Shown here piece after piece: positions 46,745 to 56,053 of a stretch of 64,000 nt of DNA. Source of the DNA: Castellaniella ginsengisoli (GTDB lineage Bacteria; Pseudomonadota; Gammaproteobacteria; Burkholderiales; Burkholderiaceae_B); assembly GCF_039523235.1 (NCBI RefSeq), contig NZ_BAAAEX010000003.1; one strand, 5' to 3'. Both the position numbers and the translations under genes were made by a program. The notes below the pieces were generated by a model. That model was not told where the DNA came from. It did no database searches and worked only from the letters and a program-made list of their open reading frames with translations. Each line of letters begins with the position of its first letter. Position 1 is the stretch's first letter.

Positions 46745-47228
46745 ACCCCGCCTGCGCCCATGCGCCGCCAGCGCTGAAAAACCCGTCGATGCCGCCCTCC
46801 AGAAACCGCTCACGATCGGCGAAGCGGCCGCACGCACGGGGCTGAGCCCCAAAATGATCCGCTACTACGAGCAGGAAGGGCTGTTCGTGCCGCAGGCCCG
46901 CAGCGCCGCCGGGTACCGCCAATATGGCGAAACCGACCTGCATGCCCTGCGTTTCATCCGCAGCGCGCGCGATCTGGGATTTTCACTGAAGCAGATCGGG
47001 GAACTGACCAGCCTGTGGCGCGACCGGGCACGCGCCAGCGCCGAGGTCAAGCGCCTGGCGCTGGCGCACATCGAATCGCTGGAAGCCAAGGCCGCCTTGC
47101 TGAGCGGAATGGCGGCCACCTTGCGTGAGCTGGCCCGGCGCTGCCATGGCGACGACCGGCCGGAATGCCCGATCCTCGAGGGTCTGGAGGGTCAGGCCCC
47201 TGCCGGCGCGTGCCATTCGGACACGTAA
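46737..47228 (+). CDS. cueR: MerR family copper-responsive regulator
   Basis: A 163-residue activator. The winged helix is LTIGEAAARTGLSPKMIRYYEQEGL with the AGYRQYGETDL wing, then the dimer helix with ARASAEVKRLALAHI. The metal loop has Cys136 and Cys144, the C-x7-C spacing of Cu(I)-sensing CueR, in RRCHGDDRPECPIL. Another Cys near the C-terminus (GACHSDT) is unusual. A 24-residue N-terminal extension before the helix-turn-helix is longer than in E. coli CueR; GGAGG six bases before the ATG supports it. It is coupled to copA, and its target is very probably the dyad at 44409-44439. Its end overlaps the nitroreductase gene by 37 bases. Confidence 0.94.
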
Positions 47229-47776
47229 TCCCGCCAATCCGGGCGCTCGACCGGATGAGGCGCATCGATGGGCGTGCCGATGGCGAGATAACCCATGAAA
47301 CGCTCGTCCAGGGCATCAAAGCCCAGCGTTTCACCCACGCCGTCGAGATAAGTGCCCATGCCGGTGCTCCAGAAAGCGCCGAAACCCAGTGCATGGGCGG
47401 CATTGAGCATGTTCATCGCCGCCGCGCCCACGGCCAGCAGGCTTTCGTGTTCAGGAATGCGGCCGGCCGGATCCGGACGGCAGCCCAGGGCGATCACCAG
47501 GGGCACTTTCGACAGCCATTTGCGGGCATTGTCCACCTTGGGTTGCGGCAGGGGCGCGCCGGCGGCGAGACCGGCCTGCACGCCCACATCCACCAGCGCG
47601 GGGACATCGGCGCCGCGCACCAGGACGAAACGCCATGGCCTGACCGCACCATGGTCGGGTGCGCGCAAAGCCGCCTGCAGGATCAGGTCGAGCTGATCAT
47701 CGGTCGGTCCGGGCGCCTGGACGAACTTGACCGATTGGCGGCCGAGCAGGACATCGAACAAGGGGGACATCGTCAT
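47192..47776 (-). CDS. nitroreductase family protein (YdjA-like)
   Basis: A 194-residue FMN enzyme of the small nitroreductase type. The FMN contacts RQSVKF near the start, APDHGAVRPWRFVLV, and the C-terminal YLAIGTPIDAP strand are visible. E. coli YdjA reduces nitroaromatics weakly and its natural substrate is unknown. The start at MTMSPLF has AGGAG four bases upstream; a TTG before it and an ATG six bases after it are also in frame. It follows pdxJ by seven bases and is thus the last gene of the efflux-pdxJ transcript. Its end overlaps the convergent cueR. Confidence 0.9.
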   Translation of the reverse strand: MTMSPLFDVLLGRQSVKFVQAPGPTDDQLDLILQAALRAPDHGAVRPWRFVLVRGADVPALVDVGVQAGLAAGAPLPQPKVDNARKWLSKVPLVIALGCRPDPAGRIPEHESLLAVGAAAMNMLNAAHALGFGAFWSTGMGTYLDGVGETLGFDALDERFMGYLAIGTPIDAPHPVERPDWRDYVSEWHAPAGA

Positions 47777-47783
47777 CAAACTC

Positions 47784-48509
47784 CTAGGAACGGGACGCCT
47801 GGATCATCAGGGCTTTCATGCGGCGGATCGCGGGTTCCCAGCCGTCGAAGACGGCCTGGGCCACGATCGCATGGCCGATGTTCAACTCGGCGATCCCGGG
47901 CAAGGCGGCCACGGGCCCGACGTTGTCGTAGTGCAGGCCATGGCCCGCGTTGACCCGCAGACCTTCGCCCACGCCCACGGCGACGGCGGCGCGCACGCGT
48001 TCCAATTGCGCGGCCCGGGCCCCGGCATCGGCCGCGTCGGCGTAGGCGCCGGTATGCAGCTCGATCACCCGGGCCCCTGCGCGCGCGGCCGCGGCGATCT
48101 GCCCGGCTTCGGGATCGATGAACAGGGACACGCGGATGCCTGCGTCGTGCAGCCGCGCCACCGCGGCCGCGACTTCATCATAGCGGCCCAGCACGTCCAG
48201 GCCGCCTTCGGTGGTCAGCTCACGCCGGTTTTCAGGCACGAGGCAGACATCCTGGGGACGGATGTCGCAGGCGATCGCCAGCATATCCGGCGTAATGGCG
48301 CACTCCAGGTTCATGCGCGTGCGCAGGGCCGGACGGATTGCGCGCACATCGGCATCCTGGATGTGGCGCCGGTCCTCGCGCAGATGCAGGGTGATCAGGT
48401 CGGCCCCGGCCTCCTCGGCGCGCAATGCGGCCTGCAGAGGATCGGGGTACGACGTCAGGCGCTGCTGGCGCAGGGTGGCGACATGATCGATGTTGACGCC
48501 CAGTTCCAT
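47784..48509 (-). CDS. pdxJ: pyridoxine 5'-phosphate synthase
   Basis: A 241-residue TIM-barrel enzyme that condenses 1-deoxyxylulose 5-phosphate with aminoacetone phosphate to make pyridoxine phosphate. MELGVNIDHVATLRQQR is the family N-terminus, and HLREDRRHIQDAD, NLECAITPDML, LVPENRRELTTEGGLD and ELHTGAYADA are conserved active-site blocks. In many Proteobacteria pdxJ lies in rnc-era-recO-pdxJ-acpS; here it instead begins one base after the outer-membrane efflux gene (TGACATG). The link to efflux is not explained by known function. Confidence 0.97.
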   Translation of the reverse strand: MELGVNIDHVATLRQQRLTSYPDPLQAALRAEEAGADLITLHLREDRRHIQDADVRAIRPALRTRMNLECAITPDMLAIACDIRPQDVCLVPENRRELTTEGGLDVLGRYDEVAAAVARLHDAGIRVSLFIDPEAGQIAAAARAGARVIELHTGAYADAADAGARAAQLERVRAAVAVGVGEGLRVNAGHGLHYDNVGPVAALPGIAELNIGHAIVAQAVFDGWEPAIRRMKALMIQASRS

Positions 48510-48510
48510 G

Positions 48511-49944
48511 TCAGGAGGCCTCCTCGGGGAGATCGTCGGCCGACCAGCCGCCGCCCAACGCCTTGTAGAGCTCTACGCGATTGAACAAAGCGTCGGTGCC
48601 CAACTGGATGAACTGCTGCTGCACGCCGTACAAGGCGATCTGCGCGGACTGCACCTGCAGGAAGCTGTCCACGCCGGTCTCGTAGCGGATCTGGGAAAGC
48701 TTCAGCGCCCTGAGCGCCGATTCTTCGGTCGCGCGCAGGGCGTCGAGCTGGCGGCTGTAGGTGGCCTCGCCGGCCAGCCCGTCGGCCACTTCGCGAAACG
48801 CGGTCTGGATGGCCTTTTCGTAGGCCGAGACGGCGATGTTGCTGCGAGCCTTGGCCAAGTCCAGATTGCCCTTGATTCCACCCGAGAACAGCGGCATCTG
48901 GATCTGGGGCGAGAACTGCCAGTAGCGGTGGCTGCCGCCGAACAGGGCATCCAGCTCGGGGCTGGCAAAACCCAGCAGCCCGGTCAAGGAAATCCGCGGG
49001 AAAAACGCAGCGCGGGCGGCCCCGATCTGGGCATTGGCCGCCATGAGGTCATGCTCGGCGCCGACGATGTCGGGGCGGCGCTCCAGCAATTGCGACGGCA
49101 GCCCCGCAGGCAGCGACGGCAGCAATTGCTCGCGGCCGAACGGCAGCGGCTCGGGCAAATCGTCGGGAACCGGCATGCCCAGGATCAACTGCAAGGCATT
49201 GCCGGCCTGCGCCATGGCGCGCTCGATGGCGATCTGATCGGCGCGCACCGTATCGTATTGGGACTGGGCCTGGGCCAGATCCAGGTCGGAGGCCACTCCG
49301 ACGTCGAAACGCGACTGGACCAGATCCAGCGTGCCCTTGCGGGCCTCCAGGGTCTGCTCCATCAATCCGTGCAGGACCTGAGCCGAGCGCAGGCGGAAAT
49401 ACGCCTCGGCCGTCTGGGCGATCAAGCCCAACTGGACGGTGCGGCGGGCCTGGTCGGTGGACAGATAGGACTGATAGGCCGCCTCGCTGAGGTTGCGCAC
49501 GCGGCCGAAGAAATCCAGCTCGAAGGCCGTCATGCCCACGCCCGCGGTATAGCTGCGGCTGACGGAGCTGGCGTCGGCGCCGCCGTTGCGCATGTCGGCG
49601 GGCGCCCGGGTGATCTGGCCCGAACCCATCGCGCCGATGGTCGGCAGCCGATCGCTCTGGACGATGCCGAATTGGGCGCGAGCCTCTTCGACGCGATCCA
49701 CGGCAATGCGCAGATCGCGGTTGTTCTTCAAGGCCAGCTCGACCAGGGCCTGCAAACGGGGATCCCGGAAGAAATCCCGCCAGGAGGGCAGTTCGGCCTG
49801 GCCCGTCTCGGCCGCCACGACCGGGAATCGGTCGGGGACCGGCGCCTGCGGCCGATGATAGGTGGGCGCCAGCGAGCAGGCGCCCAGCGCCAGGCTCAGG
49901 GCGGAGACGGCCAGCGCACGCGCGGGAAGACGTCGATTCATCAT
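48511..49944 (-). CDS. outer membrane efflux lipoprotein (OprM/NodT family)
   Basis: A 477-residue TolC-like channel. The lipobox LSLALGAC puts the lipidated Cys at residue 23, then SLAPTYHRPQAPVPDRFP is the usual NodT start. Two repeats each carry long coiled-coil helices (for example NNRDLRIAVDRVEEARAQ and DLAQAQSQYDTVRADQIAIER), which assemble as a trimer spanning the periplasm. The first of two adjacent ATG codons overlaps the stop of the RND pump gene. It completes the tripartite pump with the two genes upstream and is followed by pdxJ after one base. Confidence 0.96.
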   Translation of the reverse strand: MMNRRLPARALAVSALSLALGACSLAPTYHRPQAPVPDRFPVVAAETGQAELPSWRDFFRDPRLQALVELALKNNRDLRIAVDRVEEARAQFGIVQSDRLPTIGAMGSGQITRAPADMRNGGADASSVSRSYTAGVGMTAFELDFFGRVRNLSEAAYQSYLSTDQARRTVQLGLIAQTAEAYFRLRSAQVLHGLMEQTLEARKGTLDLVQSRFDVGVASDLDLAQAQSQYDTVRADQIAIERAMAQAGNALQLILGMPVPDDLPEPLPFGREQLLPSLPAGLPSQLLERRPDIVGAEHDLMAANAQIGAARAAFFPRISLTGLLGFASPELDALFGGSHRYWQFSPQIQMPLFSGGIKGNLDLAKARSNIAVSAYEKAIQTAFREVADGLAGEATYSRQLDALRATEESALRALKLSQIRYETGVDSFLQVQSAQIALYGVQQQFIQLGTDALFNRVELYKALGGGWSADDLPEEAS

Positions 49945-52900
49945 GCCTTGTCTCCCGAGCCGGATTCGCCTGCGGCGGGGATATGCGGCGCCTGATGGCC
50001 CAGCAGTTTCGGTTTGGTCTTGAACAATTTCAGAATCACCACGAAGAAAGTCGGCACGAACAGCACGGCCAGCGGCGTGGCCGCCAGCATGCCGCCCAGC
50101 ACGCCCAGGCCCACGGCGTTCTGGCTGGCCGCGCCTGCGCCGCTGGCTGTCACCAGGGGCACCACCCCCAGGATGAAAGCGAAGGACGTCATCAGGATCG
50201 GGCGGAAACGCAGCCGCGCGGCCTCGATGGCGGAATCGGCCAGGCCCGCGCCACTGGCGTACAGGTCTTTGGCGAATTCCACGATCAGAATGGCGTTCTT
50301 GGCTGCCAGACCGATCACGGTCACCATCCCGACCATGAAGTACACGTCGTTGTCCTTGCCCATCAGGCTGCTGAGGAGCACGGCGCCCAGCATGCCCAAC
50401 GGAACGGCCAGCATCACCGACAGGGGGATGGCCCAGCTTTCATAGAGGGCGGCCAGCACCATGAAGACCACCAGGATCGACAAGCCCATCAGGATCGCGG
50501 ACTGGCTGCCCGCCTGGATTTCCTGGTAGGACAGGCCCGTCCATTCGTAGCCCAGGCCGGGCGGCAACTGAGTGATCAGGCGCTCCATTTCGGCCATGGC
50601 CTGCCCGGTGGAGTAGCCCGGCGCCGCCGAACCGCCGATGCGGATCGATTCGTAGCCGTTGTAGCGGACGATCTGGACCGGCCCCTGGGTCCAGGACAAG
50701 GTCACGAACGAGGACAGCGGCACCATTTCGCCATTGGCATTGCGGGCATTGAGCCGCAGGATATCGTCCGGATCCATGCGGGCGTCCTGGTCCGCCTGCA
50801 CCCAGATGTTCTGCACCCAGCCCTGGTTGGTGAACTTGCCGACGTAGGACGAGCCGATCGCCGTGGAAATCAGTTGGGCGGCCTCGGAGAAATCCACGCC
50901 CAGGGCGGCGGCCTTGTCACGGTCGATGTCCACCTTGAGCTGCGGCCCCGGCCCGAGGCCGGTAATGCGCGTCCCGGTCAGGATGGGGCTTTGCGAAGCC
51001 AGTTGCAGCAATTGCTGCGTGGCGGCCTGCAAGGCATCGCTGCCGACGCCGCTGCGGTCTTCCAGGCGCAGGTCAAAGCCCGAGGCATTGCCCAGCGAGG
51101 AGATCGCCGGCGGCGTGATGGACACCACCATGGAATCGGGCAGCCCGAACAGCAAGCGCCCCATGGCGGTGTTGGATATCGCCTGGGCCGAATCGCCCGG
51201 CCCCTTGCGTTCGGAGAAATCCTTCAGGGGCACGAAAGCGATGGCGGCGTTCAGGCCGTTGCCATTGAAGCTGAAGCCCTGGACGGCGATGATGTCGGCC
51301 ACCTGCGGCAGCGCCATGAAGTATTTTTCGACCTGCTCGATGATTTCCACCGTGCGGTTCGACGAAGCGCCTGAGGGCAGCTCGATGTTGGCAATCACAT
51401 AGCCCTGGTCTTCCTCGGGCAGGAAAGAGGTGGGCAGACGCAAGTACATCCAGCCCATCACGCCCACCAGCAGGGCGAAGACCAGCATCATGCGCAAAGT
51501 GCGCTTCAGGCTGCGCGTGACCCAGCGGGTGTAGCCTTGCGTGGTGCGATCGAAGCCGCGGTTGAACCAGCCGAAAAACCCGCCTTTGGATTCATGGTGC
51601 CCCTTGGGAATGGGCTTGAGAATCGTGGCGCACAACGCCGGGGTGAAACTGAGCGCCAGCACGGCGGAAAACAGGATGGACACCGCCATGGCCACGGAGA
51701 ACTGGCGGTAGATCACCCCCACCGAGCCGGACATGAAGGCCAGCGGCAGGAACACCGTCGTGAGCACCAGCGTGATCCCGACGATGGCCCCGCTGATCTG
51801 CGGCATGGCTTTCTTGGTGGCTTCCTTGGGGGACAGGCCCTCTTCCGCCATGATGCGCTCGACGTTCTCCACCACCACGATGGCATCGTCCACCAGAATC
51901 CCGATGGCCAGCACCATGGCGAACATGGTCAGCACATTGATGGAGAAGCCCAGGGCCAGCATCACCGCGAAAGCCCCCATCATCGCCACCGGCACCACCA
52001 GCGCGGGGATCAGGGTGTAGCGCACGTTCTGCAGGAACACGAACATCACCACGAACACCAGCACCATCGCTTCGAGCAGCGTGTGGACCACCTGCTCGAT
52101 CGAAAGGTCGATGTAGGGCGACGTATCGTAGGGAATCTGATAAGTGATGTTCTCGGGAAAGAACTTGGCCAGTTCGGCCATCTTGGCCTTGGCCAGCTCT
52201 GCGGTTTCGAGGGCGTTGGCCGTGGGGGTCAATGACAGGGCGAAGGCCGCCGTGGCCTTGCCGTTCAGGCGCGCGCCGAATTGATAGTTGTCCGAGCCGA
52301 GTTCGACCCGGGCGACGTCGCGGATGCGCACCGAGGAGCCATCCGGGTTGGCCCGCAGCACGATGGCGCCGAATTCTTCCGGCGTGGTGAGCTGGCCGTT
52401 GACGGTGAGCGGCGCCACGGTGCGCTGCGAATCCGGATTCGGCGGCGAGCCCAGCAGGCCACCGGAAATGACCATGTTCTGCGATGCCAGGGCACTGTTC
52501 ACCTGGGACATGCTCAGGCCGTAGCCGACCAGTTTCTGCGGATCGACCCAGACGCGCATGGCGCGGCTGGCGGCAAAAAGCTGGAACTTGCCCACGCCCT
52601 TGATCCGCGACATCGGGTTCTGGATGTTGCGCGTGATGTAATCGGCCAGGGCGTACTGATCGACGGAGCCGTCCTTGGACGACAGCGTGACCACCATCAA
52701 GAAGCCGGAATTCGACTGGCTGACCTTCAAGCCCTGCTGCGTCACGGCCGCGGGCAGCTTGGCGGTGGCGTTGGACAGCCGGTTCTGCACGTCCACCTGG
52801 GCCAGGTCGGCATCCGTGCCCGGGGCGAAGGTGACGGTGATCTCGGCCTGGCCGTTGGAGTCGCTGACCGATTCGTAGTACAGCAGGCCCTTGGCGCCGT

Positions 52901-53108
52901 TCAGTTCGTTTTCGATGACGCTGGCTACGCTGGTGGCCACCTCGGACGCCGAAGCGCCCGGATAGGTGGCGTTGATGTTCACCGTAGGCGGCGCCACGTC
53001 GGGGTATTGCGACACGGCCATGTTGGGGATGGCCAGGATACCGGCCAGGGCGATGGCCAGCGCCACCACCCAGGCGAAGATCGGTCGTTCAATGAAAAAC
53101 TGTGGCAT
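49941..53108 (-). CDS. RND multidrug efflux transporter (AcrB/MexB type)
   Basis: A 1055-residue inner-membrane proton/drug antiporter of the HAE1 group. It starts MPQFFIERPIFAWVVALAIA and shows 12 membrane segments and two large periplasmic loops. The proton-relay pair Asp-Asp is in ILVDDAIVVVENVERI of segment 4. GVIYRQFSVAMAVSILFSAV and the C-terminal KNAILIVEFAKDL are other conserved stretches. Overall closest in pattern to AcrB, MexB and the Achromobacter/Burkholderia pumps; the drug range is not predictable. It lies 47 bases after the membrane fusion gene and overlaps the channel gene. Confidence 0.97.
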   Translation of the reverse strand: MPQFFIERPIFAWVVALAIALAGILAIPNMAVSQYPDVAPPTVNINATYPGASASEVATSVASVIENELNGAKGLLYYESVSDSNGQAEITVTFAPGTDADLAQVDVQNRLSNATAKLPAAVTQQGLKVSQSNSGFLMVVTLSSKDGSVDQYALADYITRNIQNPMSRIKGVGKFQLFAASRAMRVWVDPQKLVGYGLSMSQVNSALASQNMVISGGLLGSPPNPDSQRTVAPLTVNGQLTTPEEFGAIVLRANPDGSSVRIRDVARVELGSDNYQFGARLNGKATAAFALSLTPTANALETAELAKAKMAELAKFFPENITYQIPYDTSPYIDLSIEQVVHTLLEAMVLVFVVMFVFLQNVRYTLIPALVVPVAMMGAFAVMLALGFSINVLTMFAMVLAIGILVDDAIVVVENVERIMAEEGLSPKEATKKAMPQISGAIVGITLVLTTVFLPLAFMSGSVGVIYRQFSVAMAVSILFSAVLALSFTPALCATILKPIPKGHHESKGGFFGWFNRGFDRTTQGYTRWVTRSLKRTLRMMLVFALLVGVMGWMYLRLPTSFLPEEDQGYVIANIELPSGASSNRTVEIIEQVEKYFMALPQVADIIAVQGFSFNGNGLNAAIAFVPLKDFSERKGPGDSAQAISNTAMGRLLFGLPDSMVVSITPPAISSLGNASGFDLRLEDRSGVGSDALQAATQQLLQLASQSPILTGTRITGLGPGPQLKVDIDRDKAAALGVDFSEAAQLISTAIGSSYVGKFTNQGWVQNIWVQADQDARMDPDDILRLNARNANGEMVPLSSFVTLSWTQGPVQIVRYNGYESIRIGGSAAPGYSTGQAMAEMERLITQLPPGLGYEWTGLSYQEIQAGSQSAILMGLSILVVFMVLAALYESWAIPLSVMLAVPLGMLGAVLLSSLMGKDNDVYFMVGMVTVIGLAAKNAILIVEFAKDLYASGAGLADSAIEAARLRFRPILMTSFAFILGVVPLVTASGAGAASQNAVGLGVLGGMLAATPLAVLFVPTFFVVILKLFKTKPKLLGHQAPHIPAAGESGSGDKA

Positions 53109-53155
53109 GAGAGCTCGCGTGGAATCCGGAGGAGTGTCGGGCGGCCGAAGCCGGA

Positions 53156-54424
53156 TCAGTGGGCTTGGCCAGCGGCGGGCTTGGCGGCGGCGGCCGCGTC
53201 GCCGGCGGGCTTTTCAGCCCCCGGCTGGCCGCCCGCCGCGGCCGGCTGAGCGCCGCCCTGCCCGGCCGCGTCGCCCTGGCCCTGCTTCCAGGGCATGGGT
53301 TGGACCGGCGCGCCTGGGCGGACTTTCTGGAAACCTTCGACCATCAATTGATCGCCGGCCTGGATGCCCTGGTACAGGATATAGCCGTGTTCCGTGCGCG
53401 GACCGACCTCGACCGGCGTGAAGACCGCCTTGCCGTCCTTGACCAGGACGACCGTATTCTTGCCGTCGGAGGTGCGCTGGATGGCCTGCTCGGGCACGAC
53501 CAGCGCTTGCTGGTCCACCCCTTGGGCCAGGCGCACGCGCACATACAGGCCGGGCAGCAGGATCTGCTCGGGATTGGGAAACAGCGCACGCAAATTGACC
53601 TGGCCGGTGCCGGGATCGACCGCCACGCCGGAAAACAGCAGCTTGCCGGGATGCCGGTAGGTCGTGCCGCGATCCAGCAGGATTTCGGCCTGGGCATCGC
53701 CGTTGGCGTCGGGCTTGACGATGCCGTCGGCGATCTGGCGACGCAACTCGGCGATCTGCGCCACCGGCTGGGTGATGTCGACGTAGACCTGATCGAGCCG
53801 GTGCACGGTTGCCAGCGAAGTGGCGGACGTGGCGCTGACCAGCGCCCCGACGGTGACCTGGGCCTTGCCGATCGTGCCGTCGATGGGCGACGTGACCCGG
53901 GTGTAGTCCAGATTGATTTTGGCCGATTCAAGCGCGGCCTGGGCGGCGGCGACCGCGGCCTCGGCCTGGCGCGACTGGGCGACGGCGTTGTCGTAGTCTT
54001 GCTGGCTGACCGCATGCTGCTTGATGAGCTTGGTGTAGCGCTGCGCCAGCAGGCGGGCGGTCTGCGCGGCCGCCTGAGCGTTCTTCAACTGCGCCGCCGC
54101 CTGATCGCGCGCCGCCTGGTACGGCGCCGGATCGATGGTGAACAGCAACTGGCCGGCTTTGACCTTGCTGCCCTGCTCGAAATCGATGGACTGGACGATA
54201 CCGTTGACCCGGGCGCGGATCTCGGCGTCTTCGATCGCCTGCACGCGGCCGGGCAGTTCCGTACGCAGGACGGCGGCCTGGGGCTGGACCTGGATTACGC
54301 TGACCGGGACTTTCATTCCTTCCATCCCCTGCTGCGGCTCGTCCGAGCAGGCAGCCAGGGTCAGCAGCGACGCCAGCGCCAGGGGCCACAGGGTCCGGCC
54401 GGTGGTCAGTCGATTCAAGGCCAT
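53156..54424 (-). CDS. RND efflux membrane fusion lipoprotein (AcrA/MexA type)
   Basis: A 422-residue periplasmic adaptor. The lipobox LLTLAAC puts the lipidated Cys at residue 26. A lipoyl-like half motif (VNGIVQSIDFEQGSKVKAGQ), a helical hairpin (QAAAQLKNAQAAAQTARLLA through QDYDNAVAQSRQAEA), the second half motif TSPIDGTIGKAQVTVG, and a beta-barrel region with LPGLYVRVRL follow in the normal order. The C-terminal 50 residues are a Gly/Ala/Pro/Gln-rich tail, longer than in AcrA and probably disordered. It is the first gene of the efflux operon. Confidence 0.96.
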   Translation of the reverse strand: MALNRLTTGRTLWPLALASLLTLAACSDEPQQGMEGMKVPVSVIQVQPQAAVLRTELPGRVQAIEDAEIRARVNGIVQSIDFEQGSKVKAGQLLFTIDPAPYQAARDQAAAQLKNAQAAAQTARLLAQRYTKLIKQHAVSQQDYDNAVAQSRQAEAAVAAAQAALESAKINLDYTRVTSPIDGTIGKAQVTVGALVSATSATSLATVHRLDQVYVDITQPVAQIAELRRQIADGIVKPDANGDAQAEILLDRGTTYRHPGKLLFSGVAVDPGTGQVNLRALFPNPEQILLPGLYVRVRLAQGVDQQALVVPEQAIQRTSDGKNTVVLVKDGKAVFTPVEVGPRTEHGYILYQGIQAGDQLMVEGFQKVRPGAPVQPMPWKQGQGDAAGQGGAQPAAAGGQPGAEKPAGDAAAAAKPAAGQAH

Positions 54425-54523
54425 AGGAAAAGCTCCAGAAATGATGTTTTCAGTTGGATGAAGCGGAGGATGGCCGCCCGGCAAGACGGGGGCTGGAATA
54501 TCCGGGTCTGCGGGCAAACCAAA

Positions 54524-54552
54524 AGTATAAGGTCAAAACATTGCAATTCGAT
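54524..54552 (-). promoter_or_regulatory. candidate promoter region of the efflux operon
   Basis: A near-perfect -10 box TATACT (54524-54529, minus strand) lies 100 bases before the adaptor gene, but the hexamer 17 bases upstream (ATCGAA) is a poor -35. The TTTTGACCTTATACTTTTGG stretch around it is a plausible repressor site for the TetR protein encoded upstream. Confidence 0.35.
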
Positions 54553-54584
54553 ACGCGGCGGCAGGTGTCGTCGGAACCCATGCG

Positions 54585-55133
54585 TCAGGCGCCTTCCGCC
54601 GTGAAGCGATCCACCAGAATGCGGACCCGGCGCTCCAGGACATCCAGGCGGGGCTGATCCTCGATCAGGCCCTCCAGCGCCAGCAGAAACACCAGCGCCA
54701 CCTCGGGATCGTCGAACACTTCATTCAGGCACGCCAGCAAGCGGGTGCGGTGCTGGCCGGCGACTTCGGGGCTCAAGCCCTGGCAGATCTCCAGGAACTC
54801 GCCCGACATCGGGGCGGCTTCCATCTCGGACCAGGGCTCCAGCAGCACGCACCGGCAGACCTCGAAGAGGCGTTTACGCTTCGTGCCGGGCGCGCGCACC
54901 ACTTCCATGGCCAGGGGCAGACGCGACAGCATCCAGTCATCGAAGACCTGCATGAAAAGGTCTTCTTTGTCCTTGAAGCTGCGGTAAAGCAAGGTGCGGG
55001 AAATGCCCGCCCGCTGGGCGATGTCCCCCAGCGAACTGCGGGCGAAGCCGAAATTCAGAAAGTACCAGCGCGCCGCGTCCAGTATCCTGGCGCGCCGCGC
55101 GATCATGGCTTTCGAACTCAGCTTGGGTGACAT
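54585..55133 (-). CDS. TetR family transcriptional regulator
   Basis: A 182-residue repressor. The helix-turn-helix is SLGDIAQRAGISRTLLYRSFKDKEDLF near residues 35-62, preceded by ARRARILDAARWYFLNFG. The ligand domain (about 70-182) has no close named match that I recognise. It lies upstream of the efflux operon on the same strand, 160 bases from the adaptor gene, not divergent as acrR usually is, so it could be cotranscribed with it or act on the promoter in the gap. Control of the pump is inferred from position. Confidence 0.92.
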   Translation of the reverse strand: MSPKLSSKAMIARRARILDAARWYFLNFGFARSSLGDIAQRAGISRTLLYRSFKDKEDLFMQVFDDWMLSRLPLAMEVVRAPGTKRKRLFEVCRCVLLEPWSEMEAAPMSGEFLEICQGLSPEVAGQHRTRLLACLNEVFDDPEVALVFLLALEGLIEDQPRLDVLERRVRILVDRFTAEGA

Positions 55134-55219
55134 CGGCGCATTCTGACAAAAGGAACATTTTTTGTCAATTTTGTTTTTGCAGCCACCTCGCGGCTTGCAA
55201 GCCGCTCGGATTCGGCAGG

Positions 55220-55248
55220 CACAAAAGGGTCCTCAGGACCCTTTTGTG
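55220..55248. terminator. strong hairpin terminator after the ABC transporter operon
   Basis: CACAAAAGGGTCC and GGACCCTTTTGTG form a perfect 13-base-pair stem with a three-base loop. It starts eight bases past the ATPase stop on the minus strand and insulates the TetR gene. The stem holds a T-run on each strand, so it could act in both directions. Confidence 0.8.
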
Positions 55249-55255
55249 TCCAGCC

Positions 55256-56050
55256 TCATCCCAGCAGAAGGGTGTCGTCGGCTAGTTCTTCACCGCGGAC
55301 TTTCTCGAACATGGCGAGCAGGTCGGGGACTTCCAGGCCCCGGCGGGTGTCGCCGGAAACGTCCAGCACCACGCGGCCCTGATGCAGCATGACGGTACGG
55401 TCGCCCACATCCAGCGCCTGGCGCATGCTGTGGGTGACCATCATCGTGGTCAGGCCGTGCTCCGCCACGATGCGGGCGGTCAGGTCCAGCACGAACTGGG
55501 CGGTGCGGGGATCCAGCGCCGCCGTGTGTTCGTCCAGCAGCAAAATACGCGAGGGACGCAACGCCGCCATCAAGAGGCTGACGGCCTGGCGCTGGCCGCC
55601 CGAGAGCAGGCCGATCCGGTCGGTGAGGCGATCTTCCAGCCCCAGCCCCAGCATGGCCAGGCGTTCGCGGAACAGTGCGCGCATTTCTTCGCGCACCGCC
55701 TGGCGCAGGCTGCGGAACTGGCCCCGGCCCAGCGCCAGGGACATGTTTTCTTCGATGGTCAGGTTCTCGCAGGTGCCGGCCATCGGATCCTGGAAGACGC
55801 GCGCAACCTTGCGGGCGCGATCCCAGACCGCCTGCCGGGTGACGTCCTCGCCGTCGATCAGGACGGCGCCGCCATCCACGGCCTGCTCGCCCGAGATGGC
55901 GTTCAGGAACGTGGACTTGCCGGCGCCGTTGGAGCCGATGACGGTGACGAACTGGCCTGCCGGAATGTCGAGGGACATGCCCCGCAAGGCCTGGGTCTCG
56001 ATCGGCGTTCCGGGATTGAAGGTCAGATGCAGATTTTGTGCGCTCAGCAT
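55256..56050 (-). CDS. ABC transporter ATP-binding protein (TrpZ-like)
   Basis: A 264-residue ATPase. Walker A is GSNGAGKST (39-47), the signature LSGGQRQAVSLLMA, and Walker B is followed by DEHTAALDPRTAQF. The His in place of the usual Pro after DE is typical for the ATPases paired with TrpX/YckX-type binding proteins. The C-terminal MVTHSMRQALDVGDRTVML contains the switch His. It lies three bases after the permease gene and ends the operon at a strong hairpin. The substrate is inferred from the family (aromatic or other amino acids). Confidence 0.92.
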   Translation of the reverse strand: MLSAQNLHLTFNPGTPIETQALRGMSLDIPAGQFVTVIGSNGAGKSTFLNAISGEQAVDGGAVLIDGEDVTRQAVWDRARKVARVFQDPMAGTCENLTIEENMSLALGRGQFRSLRQAVREEMRALFRERLAMLGLGLEDRLTDRIGLLSGGQRQAVSLLMAALRPSRILLLDEHTAALDPRTAQFVLDLTARIVAEHGLTTMMVTHSMRQALDVGDRTVMLHQGRVVLDVSGDTRRGLEVPDLLAMFEKVRGEELADDTLLLG

Positions 56051-56053
56051 GGT

